A DNA stretch of 64,000 nt. It comes from Perlucidibaca piscinae DSM 21586. GTDB taxonomy: Bacteria; Pseudomonadota; Gammaproteobacteria; Pseudomonadales; Moraxellaceae. Position numbers and translations under genes: made by a program. The stretch is taken from contig NZ_ATUE01000006.1 of NCBI RefSeq assembly GCF_000420045.1, positions 186,001-250,000 of the forward strand, in the 5' to 3' direction. Numbering within the stretch: position 1 is the stretch's first letter; every line of letters starts with the position of its first letter. Below, piece after piece: positions 32,366 to 39,958 of this stretch. The notes beneath the pieces are model-generated. The model was given only the letters and a program-made list of their open reading frames with translations, was not told the DNA's origin and did no database searches.

Positions 32366-32389
32366 AATAAAAGGCCCTCAATCGAGGGC
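32366..32389 (-). terminator. Leftward hairpin terminator near the prophage-host junction
   Basis: On the minus strand GCCCTC-gatt-GAGGGC is followed by CTTTTATT. No coding gene lies upstream of it on this strand within 125 bases (panE runs the other way), so it ends either an unannotated small RNA or read-through into the prophage. Confidence 0.5.
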
Positions 32390-32514
32390 AGGAAAAGGCT
32401 ATAAGACAGACGCCGCAAGGGATTCATGCAGCCCTGCGAAGCGTGAGGACATGCCTGATGACTGCACATACCCCCCCACTCTGTGGGGACGCCACCATTC
32501 GCAGGCGGCAGGTC

Positions 32515-33528
32515 ATGACACGAATCGGCATTTTCGGGGCAGGCAGTGTCGGTTGCTACCTCGGCGGCCGTCTCGCTGCCGCCGGCGTGCCGGTGACACT
32601 GGTCGGGCGCGAGCGCCTGCTGCGCATCACGGCCGAGCACGGCCTCACCACCACCGATTACCAGGGCCATCATGCCCATGTCGCTCCGGACGAGTTCCGT
32701 TTCAGCACCCGGGCGGCCGACCTTGCCGATGCCGACGTCGTGCTGGTGACGGTGAAATCGGCTGCCACCGCCGATGCCGGCCGGGCGCTCGCCGAGGTGC
32801 TTCCTGCCGGCACGCCGGTGGTCAGCTTCCAGAACGGCATCCACAATGCCGCCACCCTGCAGGCGCTGCTGCCGGATCAGCCGGTGTTTGCCGGCATGGT
32901 GCCGTTCAACGTGCTGGATCGCGGGCAGGGCGGTTTTCACCAGGGCTCCGCAGGTGCGCTTGAGCTGGCGCGGGATACACGGCTGATGCCGCTCTTCGCG
33001 GAGCTTGCCGCAGCCGGTCTGGCGCCGGTCTGTCATGCCGACATGCCGGCCGTGCTCTGGGGCAAGCTGCTGCTCAACCTCAACAACCCCGTCAATGCGC
33101 TTTCCGGTCTGCCGCTCAGGGATGAGCTGTCACAGCGCAGCTTCCGTCGCTGTCTGGCGCTGGCGCAGCGCGAGGCACTTGCCGTGATGTCGGCGGCGGG
33201 CATCCGTCCGGCGCGCGTGACAGCGGTTCCCCCGAGCTGGCTGCCGCGCGTCATGGACGTGCCGGATGCCCTGTTCCGGCGTCTGGCCAGCCGCATGCTG
33301 GCGATCGATCCGCTGGCGCGCTCGTCGATGTGGGAGGACCTGGAGGCAGGTCGCCGCACCGAGATTGACTGGATCAACGGCGAGGTGGTGGCTCAGGCCG
33401 CGCGTCTGGGCATGCCGGCGCCCGTCAATGCCCGTCTGGTCGCGCTGATCCGTGACGCGGAGGCGGGCGGACGACGCGACTGGTCAGGCCCGGCCTTGCT
33501 CGCCGAGCTCACGGCAACAGGGTCCTGA
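32515..33528 (+). CDS. panE: 2-dehydropantoate 2-reductase
   Basis: NADPH-dependent ketopantoate reductase of coenzyme A synthesis, cytoplasmic, 337 aa. The N-terminal Rossmann motif is clear (TRIGIFGAGSVGCYLGGRLAAAG). Then come VTVKSAATADAG, the conserved SFQNGIHN, the catalytic lysine region LWGKLLLNLNNPVNALSG and SSMWEDLEAGRRTEIDWINGEVV. ATG 32515 is preceded by GCAGG; in-frame starts from 32443 add a non-conserved leader. First clear host gene after the prophage. Confidence 0.93.
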   Translation: MTRIGIFGAGSVGCYLGGRLAAAGVPVTLVGRERLLRITAEHGLTTTDYQGHHAHVAPDEFRFSTRAADLADADVVLVTVKSAATADAGRALAEVLPAGTPVVSFQNGIHNAATLQALLPDQPVFAGMVPFNVLDRGQGGFHQGSAGALELARDTRLMPLFAELAAAGLAPVCHADMPAVLWGKLLLNLNNPVNALSGLPLRDELSQRSFRRCLALAQREALAVMSAAGIRPARVTAVPPSWLPRVMDVPDALFRRLASRMLAIDPLARSSMWEDLEAGRRTEIDWINGEVVAQAARLGMPAPVNARLVALIRDAEAGGRRDWSGPALLAELTATGS

Positions 33529-33536
33529 GCGGCTGA

Positions 33537-33554
33537 CTGCCCGGCACCGGGCAG
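33537..33554 (+). terminator. Hairpin after panE
   Basis: CTGCCCGG-ca-CCGGGCAG begins nine bases after the panE stop and is followed by CCCTTTCT, a short imperfect U-tail. Confidence 0.45.
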
Positions 33555-33725
33555 CCCTTTCTGGGTATCTCGTATCAAGACTTCCATTCGTCTGGCTTCC
33601 ATGTCGCCGGTCACATCGCGTGGCGGCGCCGACAGGCCTGTGCCATGTTTTCTGCGTGCAAGGCCTGCATCCGGGCTGTTTTTCCCAGTCGCCGACCAGC
33701 CCCCGGCATTCAAGGAAGAAAATGC

Positions 33726-34352
33726 ATGAAGACAATCCATGGCGTGGCCATTCTGGCCGCATGCCTGAGCGCGTGCTCAGGCAGCGGTTCAGGCGATGCG
33801 GGGCGGCGCGACGCCGCAGCAACGGCATCCGGCGAGCAGGCGTCGGCAATGACGGCCGGCAATGATCAGCGCATGCGAGCCGCGGGCGGCGGGCACGGCG
33901 GGCACCTCGACGGTGGCGTGGACAGCAAGCCGGGCAAGGGGCATGACCACGAGGGCATCAGCGAGGATACCTCGCGCGGGCTCAAGGGGCGTGATCGTGA
34001 TGGCAACGGCATTCGTGACGACATCGACCAGCTGATTGCGCAGAAGTTCTCGCCGACCCCGGAGGTGAAGCGTGCCGCCGAGCAGAAGGCGAGGGCGCTG
34101 CAGGCGATGATGGAGGCGTCAACCAAGGCGACGGTGCACAAGGCGGTATACGAGCTGGGGCGTTCGACGGCGTGTATTTTCAAAGTGATTCCAGAGAATA
34201 ACGCGCAAGACGCAAAGATCCGACAGGCAATATCACAGGAAATCGAGGCATATACCGCCAATACCCGAGAGCGACTGCTCAAGTACATGGACTCCAATCG
34301 TCTTGCCGGTGGTGGCTATTTCTCGCAGCCGCCTGAACCAGTGTGTGACTGA
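33726..34352 (+). CDS. Secreted lipoprotein of unknown function
   Basis: A 208-aa lipoprotein. Signal MKTIHGVAILAACLSAC with lipobox LSA-C17, then a Gly/Ser/His-rich linker (GGGHGGHLDGGVDSKPGKGHDHEG). An acidic calcium-like loop DRDGNGIRDDIDQ, as in thrombospondin type 3 or EF-like repeats, lies near residue 95-107. A helical C-terminal half has two cysteines. SD AAGGAAG lies before ATG 33726. Base composition becomes visibly less GC-rich after about 34.15 kb. It is 15 bp from the hydrolase gene and probably cotranscribed with it. Confidence 0.65.
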   Translation: MKTIHGVAILAACLSACSGSGSGDAGRRDAAATASGEQASAMTAGNDQRMRAAGGGHGGHLDGGVDSKPGKGHDHEGISEDTSRGLKGRDRDGNGIRDDIDQLIAQKFSPTPEVKRAAEQKARALQAMMEASTKATVHKAVYELGRSTACIFKVIPENNAQDAKIRQAISQEIEAYTANTRERLLKYMDSNRLAGGGYFSQPPEPVCD

Positions 34353-34367
34353 TCCAGGTGATTACTC

Positions 34368-35630
34368 ATGAAAACTATCATCTACTTAATGCTGGCTGTG
34401 TTCTCACAGATCGGAATCCTGCATGCAAGTTCCGAGTGTACGGACGCTGAGGAGGCATTCCGCATAACTTTCACCAACGGGGTTTTGGTCAGCTCTGAAA
34501 GTGCTCTTTTATCAAAAGAGGCTCTAAAGAAAGTTTATGGCACCTCCCACAGCGGACAAGAAATCGAATATGACCTGGCCTACAACTACACCCACGGGCC
34601 GTTCACGGACATGGTGCAGGCAGCCGACCAGCATCTGAGCCAGTATTCCCACGAGGTGCTGCTCTGGCTGCACGGCGTGGGGGTGATTCCCGACTGGTTC
34701 CTGCAGATGCAGCAGCGCCTGCTGCAGGCGGCCTATGTCGCCAATGCACCCGAGCTGACCGACCATGTCGCCAAGTACCGCGATGCGGTGCTGCAGGGCC
34801 GCAAGGTGCTGATCGTGGCGCATTCGCAGGGCAACTTCTACGCCAACCAGGCGCACCAGATCCTGTCGTCGTCGCAGCCGGCGGTGCCCATGGGCAGCAT
34901 CGGGATTGTCTCGGTGGCGTCGCCGGCCAACCGGGTGGCTGGTGGTGGCAGCCATGTCACGCATCACCGCGATGTCATCCAGTTCGTTCCCGGCAACCTG
35001 GCCACGAACTGGACGCTGACCGATCTGGCCACCGGTTTGCCGGCGGATGATCTGGGCTTTGTCGAGGCACACGCCTTCACCGGCACCTACCTGAGCCATG
35101 GCTACGACGTGCAAGGGCAGCTGCTGACGCTGGTGGCTGCCACCTTGTCGTCACTGCAGGATCCGCCGTCAGTGGCAGGCAGCGGCCCGGTCACCGCGAC
35201 CCTGACCTGGGATACCGGCCAGAGCGATGTCGATCTGCATATCTTCGAGCCCGGTGGCGCACATGTCTTCTATGCGCAGCTGCAAGGCGAGAGCGGTGTT
35301 CTGGATGTCGACAATGTCACCGGCATCGGGCCGGAGCATTACTACACCGACTGCAACCAGCTTCAGGTCGGCAGCTACCGCTTCGGGGTCAACTACTACT
35401 TTGATCACACCAAGGAGTCGCTCAGTGATCCGTCACGTCCGGTCACGGCGACCGTGCTGCTGGGCACGCCGGGCAACAGCAGCACGACGACGGTGACCTT
35501 GACGCAGCATCTGGGCAATGCCGGCAACGGCAGTCCGACCCTGGTGGGAGAGATCCAGGTCTCGCGCATCAGCGACCCGGGCAATCCCAACCGGGACGGG
35601 CAGCTCAGCTACGACATCGTGACTTACTGA
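34368..35630 (+). CDS. Secreted alpha/beta-hydrolase with C-terminal beta domain
   Basis: A 420-aa exported protein. Signal peptide MKTIIYLMLAVFSQIGILHA. Residues about 60-250 look like a lipase-type alpha/beta-hydrolase: VLLWLHGVG, then the nucleophile elbow VLIVAHSQGNFYANQ with S153. The His may be in EAHAFTGTYLSHGY. Residues 275-420 form a beta domain of DUF2135-like pattern (TATLTWDTGQSDVDLHIFEPGG ... GSYRFGVNYY). The 5' third has lower GC than the rest, suggesting mosaic origin. Substrate unknown. Confidence 0.65.
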   Translation: MKTIIYLMLAVFSQIGILHASSECTDAEEAFRITFTNGVLVSSESALLSKEALKKVYGTSHSGQEIEYDLAYNYTHGPFTDMVQAADQHLSQYSHEVLLWLHGVGVIPDWFLQMQQRLLQAAYVANAPELTDHVAKYRDAVLQGRKVLIVAHSQGNFYANQAHQILSSSQPAVPMGSIGIVSVASPANRVAGGGSHVTHHRDVIQFVPGNLATNWTLTDLATGLPADDLGFVEAHAFTGTYLSHGYDVQGQLLTLVAATLSSLQDPPSVAGSGPVTATLTWDTGQSDVDLHIFEPGGAHVFYAQLQGESGVLDVDNVTGIGPEHYYTDCNQLQVGSYRFGVNYYFDHTKESLSDPSRPVTATVLLGTPGNSSTTTVTLTQHLGNAGNGSPTLVGEIQVSRISDPGNPNRDGQLSYDIVTY

Positions 35631-35645
35631 GGCCTGCGAGGAGTC

Positions 35646-35693
35646 GATGGCGCAGCCGGGGCGGGGGTGAAAACCCGCTCCCGTCGCGCCATC
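35646..35693. terminator. Long stem-loop downstream of the hydrolase gene
   Basis: GATGGCGC (35646-35653) pairs with GCGCCATC (35686-35693), and inside them GCGGG pairs with CCCGC around GGTGAAAACC. It has no U-run, so it is either a Rho-assisted terminator or a REP-like element. Confidence 0.4.
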
Positions 35694-35756
35694 GGCAAGC
35701 GATTGTGATGTTCAGTACTGACTGTCATGATCGGGCATCATCAGCGGAGTCCCTTC

Positions 35757-36428
35757 ATGCCCAAGCGTCCTGTTGCAGCGCCCGTCATCGCGGGATATTC
35801 CGTGAGCGAGGAGATTGCCAACGCCCTCAGTCACGGGCTGGCAATGGCGGCGGCAATCGTGGCCACCACGCTGATGCTGGTGAAGGGCCTGCCGGTGCTG
35901 ACCGCCACCCAGCTGCTGGGGGTGGCGATCTACGGTGCCAGCCTGATCACCCTGTTTCTGGTCTCGACGCTTTATCACGCCTTCACGCACGAGCCCACCA
36001 AGGCGGTGCTCAAGCGTCTTGACCACTGTGCCATCTACCTGCTGATCGCCGGTACCTACACCCCCTATCTGACCATCACGCTGGACGGGCTGCTGGCGGA
36101 TGTCATGCTGGCCGTGATCTGGGGCCTGGCCTTTGCCGGGGTGGCGTTCAAGATCTATTTCATCCACCGCTTCAAGCGCCTGTCGCTGGCGACCTATCTG
36201 CTCATGGGCTGGTTGTCCATGTTCATGATCTACGAGCTCTGGCTGAACCTGGACCGCACCGGTTTCTGGCTGCTGCTGGCCGGCGGGCTGTGCTTCACGC
36301 TGGGCGCGGTGTTCTATGCCGCCAAGCAGTACGCCTACACGCATGCGATCTGGCATGTCTTCGTGGTGGCAGGGGCCGCCTGCCATTGCATTTCGATTGC
36401 CGTCTACGTGATTCCGGCCGCTACCTGA
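35757..36428 (+). CDS. Hemolysin III / PAQR-like membrane protein
   Basis: A 223-aa inner-membrane protein of the hemolysin III (TrhA/YqfA) family, related to PAQR receptors. It has seven hydrophobic segments. The signature residues are present: SEEIANALSHGL near the start, LYHAFTHEP, KRLDHCAIYLLIAGTYTPY and the final AYTHAIWHVFVVAGAACHCISI with the zinc-site histidines. TrhA is linked to membrane fatty-acid homeostasis in E. coli. ATG 35757 (MPKRPVAAP) is preferred over 35727, with GGAG upstream. Confidence 0.88.
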   Translation: MPKRPVAAPVIAGYSVSEEIANALSHGLAMAAAIVATTLMLVKGLPVLTATQLLGVAIYGASLITLFLVSTLYHAFTHEPTKAVLKRLDHCAIYLLIAGTYTPYLTITLDGLLADVMLAVIWGLAFAGVAFKIYFIHRFKRLSLATYLLMGWLSMFMIYELWLNLDRTGFWLLLAGGLCFTLGAVFYAAKQYAYTHAIWHVFVVAGAACHCISIAVYVIPAAT

Positions 36429-36682
36429 CCTGACTGGCGGACAGCCGGCAGGCAGGGGTGATGGCTCGACTCTTGTCGCATTGACAGCGCTTTTCCAGCC
36501 AAGTGTTTCAGCTGCCTGCCGTGATCAGGCAACGCTGCAAGCGCTGCACAATTAACCTTCCGCAACATCCGGCGACAGTGTAATCGCACATCCCGACACC
36601 GGTTTTTACCGTAACCCCGCATTGGCAACAGAGCAGCAACAATCGGCTGCAATTTTGCTTACGTAAACCGCTTCCCGCTGAC

Positions 36683-36709
36683 TAAAGCGCGACGGAACCC
36701 GGCCGAGAA
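36683..36709 (+). promoter_or_regulatory. FliA (sigma-28) promoter of the chemotaxis operon
   Basis: TAAA-N15-GCCGAGAA differs from the consensus TAAA-N15-GCCGATAA at one base. It ends 41 bp before the receiver gene ATG. The gap 36429-36682 shows no gene. Confidence 0.8.
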
Positions 36710-36750
36710 AGCCTGCAAGCTTCTAACCAATGAAGAGCAGGAGAATCTCC

Positions 36751-37113
36751 ATGAAATTACTGATTGCCGACGACAGCAAAGCCATGCGACTGGTGATTGG
36801 CCACATGCTGCGCCAGGCCGGCTACAAGGGTCACCAGATCGTTGAAGCCGCCGATGGTGAAGAAGCCCTGGTGATGGTCGACAAGGAAAACCCGGACCTC
36901 ATCATCTCGGATTGGAACATGCCCGGCAAGACCGGCATCGAAGTCCTGCAGAAGCTGCGTGAGGATGGCAACAAGACCACCTTCGGTTTTGTCACCACGG
37001 AAGTCAGCACCGAAATGCGTGCGCTGGCTGAAAACTCCGGCGCCGCCTTCCTGATCGGCAAGCCGTTCACGCCGGAAGACTTCCAGCGCGCTCTCGACAC
37101 CTACCTCGCCTGA
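36751..37113 (+). CDS. cheY: CheY-like single-domain response regulator
   Basis: A 120-aa receiver domain with no output domain. Acidic pair D7/D8, phosphoacceptor D54 (IISDWNMPGKTG), T82 and K104 (FLIGKPFTPEDF) are all present. As the first gene of a che operon behind a FliA promoter, it is the likely flagellar-switch messenger that binds FliM, but a second CheY could exist elsewhere. AGGAG precedes ATG 36751; the upstream in-frame start at 36730 is rejected. Confidence 0.85.
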   Translation: MKLLIADDSKAMRLVIGHMLRQAGYKGHQIVEAADGEEALVMVDKENPDLIISDWNMPGKTGIEVLQKLREDGNKTTFGFVTTEVSTEMRALAENSGAAFLIGKPFTPEDFQRALDTYLA

Positions 37114-37123
37114 GGGCATCGCC

Positions 37124-37597
37124 ATGCCACATGCCCTGCCCAGCACGGATGTCGTCGAACAGACACTGAGCGCCTTTGTGCGTCGTGAGGTGTTCGTCAA
37201 GGCATCACCCGCCGGTGGCGCGCCGCTGCAGTTTGCCGGCGTCTACCACGACAGCAGCCAGCAGCTGGTCGCCGTCTGCTTTGCTGACAACGCCTTTGCG
37301 GCAACGTCGGCCGCGGCGTTTGCGCTGATTCCGGCGCCGGTGGCGCGCGAGGCAGCGGCCAGCGGCAAGCTGGACGAGTCGCTGGTGGAGATCTTCGCCG
37401 AGGTGCTCAACGTGCTCTCGCGCCTGTTCACCAGCAATGACAGCCAGCGCATCACCCTGCGCGACAAGTACCTCTCGGCCGGCAGCGTGCCGGCCGACAT
37501 CATGGCCTGCGCCAGCGGACCGAACAGCCTGGACCTGCTCGTCGACATCGACGGGTATGGCAAGGGGCGCCTGGTGCTTGGACTGATCAAGGCCTGA
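37124..37597 (+). CDS. Possible CheX/CheC-like chemotaxis phosphatase, 157 aa
   Basis: A 157-aa soluble protein between the receiver gene and cheA. It begins 10 bases after the cheY stop. One segment, ESLVEIFAEVLNVLSRLF, carries an E-x-x-N pair (E93, N96), the pattern by which CheC/CheX/FliY phosphatases attack CheY-P. The rest shows an alpha/beta layout ending LDLLVDIDGYGKGRLVLGLI, like the CheX C-terminal strands. The assignment is by motif and context only. No CheZ is seen in the window, so a CheY-P phosphatase would be expected somewhere. Confidence 0.5.
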   Translation: MPHALPSTDVVEQTLSAFVRREVFVKASPAGGAPLQFAGVYHDSSQQLVAVCFADNAFAATSAAAFALIPAPVAREAAASGKLDESLVEIFAEVLNVLSRLFTSNDSQRITLRDKYLSAGSVPADIMACASGPNSLDLLVDIDGYGKGRLVLGLIKA

Positions 37598-37608
37598 GGG
37601 AGACGATC

Positions 37609-39417
37609 ATGAGCTTCGACATGGACATGAGCGAGTTTCACGCCATCTTCTTTGAAGAGGCGGGTGAGCATCTCGCCAGTCTGGAATCCCTGCTGCTCGA
37701 GCTCGATCGCGACAACCCGGATCCGGAACACCTGAACGCCATTTTCCGTGCCGCCCACTCCATCAAGGGCAGCAGCTCGACCTTCGGTTTTCCCGACATG
37801 GCGGCTGTCACCCATGATCTGGAAACCCTGCTGGATCGGGTGCGCAAGCAGGAAATGCCGCTGACCGATCACATCATCGACATCACGCTGGCAGCTCGCG
37901 ACGTGCTGCTGGCCCAGCTTGCCCACCATCAGGGTGGCGAGCCGGTGGCAGCCGAGGTGGTCGAGCAGCTGATCACGGAAATTCGCCGTCTTGCCGCCAG
38001 CGCCGACGACATGGTGGTTGCGCCGGCCGTGGCTGCGCCCGACACGGTGGCCGTCGCAGAACCCGCCGAGGTGGTTTCCGAGTCGTCAGCGGCGGATGTC
38101 GCGGACGCTGTGGATGCCGATCCGGTGGTGTCTGTCGCAGCCGCCAGCGTGACCGCCGAACCGGTGCGTGCCCAGGACAAGCCCGGCAACGTGGTGAAGA
38201 TGCCCAAGGCATCCACGGCCAGTGAAACCTCGATTCGTGTCAGCGTGGAGAAAGTCGACCAGCTCATCAATCTGGTCGGCGAGCTCGTCATTACCCAGTC
38301 CATGCTGGCGCAGACCGCGCAGGTCGGCATGAACAGCGATGACGGACTCGATCACGAGAAGCTCAACGAGCGTCTGCAGCAGCTGGAGCGCAACACCCGC
38401 GAGCTGCAGGAGTCGGTGATGAGCATCCGCATGCTGCCGGTGAGCTCGGTGTTCAACCGCTTCCCGCGTCTGGTGCGCGATCTCGCCGGCAAGCTCGGCA
38501 AGCAGATCGAGCTGCGCACCATCGGTGAAGCCACTGAAATCGATCGCGGCGTGATCGAGAAGATCACCGATCCGCTGACCCACCTGATCCGCAACAGCGT
38601 CGATCACGGCATCGAGACCGAGGCCGAGCGCGAGGCTGCCGGCAAGCCGGTCAAGGGCATCGTCACCCTGTCTGCCTATCACCAGGGTGGCAGCGTGGTC
38701 ATCGACATCAGTGATGACGGACGCGGTCTGAACCGTGACAAGCTGCTGTCCAAGGCGCGCGAGCGCGGCGTCCCGGTGGCCGAGAATCCCACCGACCAGG
38801 ATGTCTGGCAGCTCATCTTCGCACCTGGCTTCTCCACCGCCGAAGCCGTCACCGATGTCTCCGGACGCGGTGTCGGCATGGACGTGGTGAAGCGCAACAT
38901 CGAGCAGCTCGGCGGACGTGTCGAGCTCAATTCGGTGACCGGCAAGGGCACCACCATCAGCATTCGCCTGCCGCTGACGCTGGCCATCATGGATGGCATG
39001 TCGGTGGGCATCGGCGACCAGACCTACATCGTGCCGCTGACCGCCATCATCGAGTCGCTGCGCCCGCAGGCCGAGGACGTCAAGTCGGTGGCGAGCCGCG
39101 GCCGCGTGGTCTATGTCCGCGGCGAGTACCTGCCGCTGGTGGCGCTGCATGAGGTCTTCTGCCTGACCCCCAAGACCGACAGACCGGAGCAGGGCATCCT
39201 GATCATCGTCGATACCGAAGCGGGTCGGCATGCGCTGTTCGTGGACGAGCTGCTGGGTCAGCGCCAGGTCGTCATCAAGAGTCTCGAATCCAATTACCGC
39301 AAGGTTCCGGGCATATCCGCCGCGACCATCATGGGGGACGGCAGTGTCTCCATGATTCTCGACGTGTCGGAAGCGGTGCGCCTGGGCAAGCGATCCCCTC
39401 TGGCCTGTGCTGTCTAG
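37609..39417 (+). CDS. cheA: Chemotaxis histidine kinase CheA
   Basis: A 602-aa kinase that autophosphorylates under receptor control and feeds CheY and CheB. P1 (Hpt) has H50 in AIFRAAHSIKGSSSTFGF. A long Ala/Val/Asp linker (about 135-205) stands where P2 would be, so P2 seems short or absent. P3 dimerisation follows (VDQLINLVGELVITQSML), then the P4 kinase with LIRNSVDHGIE, DDGRGLNRD and GRGVGMDVVKRNIEQLGG, and P5 (CheW-like) from about 460 to the end. Confidence 0.96.
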   Translation: MSFDMDMSEFHAIFFEEAGEHLASLESLLLELDRDNPDPEHLNAIFRAAHSIKGSSSTFGFPDMAAVTHDLETLLDRVRKQEMPLTDHIIDITLAARDVLLAQLAHHQGGEPVAAEVVEQLITEIRRLAASADDMVVAPAVAAPDTVAVAEPAEVVSESSAADVADAVDADPVVSVAAASVTAEPVRAQDKPGNVVKMPKASTASETSIRVSVEKVDQLINLVGELVITQSMLAQTAQVGMNSDDGLDHEKLNERLQQLERNTRELQESVMSIRMLPVSSVFNRFPRLVRDLAGKLGKQIELRTIGEATEIDRGVIEKITDPLTHLIRNSVDHGIETEAEREAAGKPVKGIVTLSAYHQGGSVVIDISDDGRGLNRDKLLSKARERGVPVAENPTDQDVWQLIFAPGFSTAEAVTDVSGRGVGMDVVKRNIEQLGGRVELNSVTGKGTTISIRLPLTLAIMDGMSVGIGDQTYIVPLTAIIESLRPQAEDVKSVASRGRVVYVRGEYLPLVALHEVFCLTPKTDRPEQGILIIVDTEAGRHALFVDELLGQRQVVIKSLESNYRKVPGISAATIMGDGSVSMILDVSEAVRLGKRSPLACAV

Positions 39418-39429
39418 GAGCATGCCGAC

Positions 39430-39924
39430 ATGATGGAAGCATTGAACGTGCAAGAAAATGGCAAACCCCGCACCGGTCAGGAGTTTCTGACCTTCGCCCT
39501 CGGCAACGAGGAATACGGGATAGACATCCTCAAGGTCCAGGAGATCCGGGGCTACGAGAAGGTCACGCAGATCGTCAATGCGCCCGGCTTCATCAAGGGC
39601 GTGATCAACCTGCGCGGCACCATCGTGCCGATCATCGACCTGCGCCTGAAGTTCAAGCTCGGGAGCGCCGAATACACCCCCTTCACGGTGGTCATCATCC
39701 TCAACCTGTCCAGCCGCGTCGTCGGCGTGGTGGTGGACAGCGTGTCGGATGTCATCCAGCTCGACCCCGAAGAGATCCGCGAAGCCCCGCCGCTCAATGG
39801 CAGCGAGGTGGATACCCGCTTCATCCGCGGTCTGGCCACGCTCAACGAGCGCATGGTCATCCTGATGGACATCGAAACCCTGATGTGCAGCCCCGACATG
39901 GCCCTGATGGCCGATGCCGCCTGA
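39430..39924 (+). CDS. cheW: Chemotaxis coupling protein CheW
   Basis: A 164-aa adaptor linking receptors to CheA. It shows EFLTFALGNEEYGIDILKVQEIRGYEKVTQIVNAPGFIKGVINLRGTIVPIIDLR, the family core, including the conserved Arg of NLRG. It starts 12 bases after cheA. Confidence 0.95.
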   Translation: MMEALNVQENGKPRTGQEFLTFALGNEEYGIDILKVQEIRGYEKVTQIVNAPGFIKGVINLRGTIVPIIDLRLKFKLGSAEYTPFTVVIILNLSSRVVGVVVDSVSDVIQLDPEEIREAPPLNGSEVDTRFIRGLATLNERMVILMDIETLMCSPDMALMADAA

Positions 39925-39958
39925 TCACGACTGACCCATCCGTCCTGGAGACAGAAAA

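Noticed and set aside
32274..32963. 229-codon frame overlapping the panE start
   Set aside because: It is out of frame with panE, starts in the non-coding junction and becomes Arg/His/Pro-rich low-complexity sequence.
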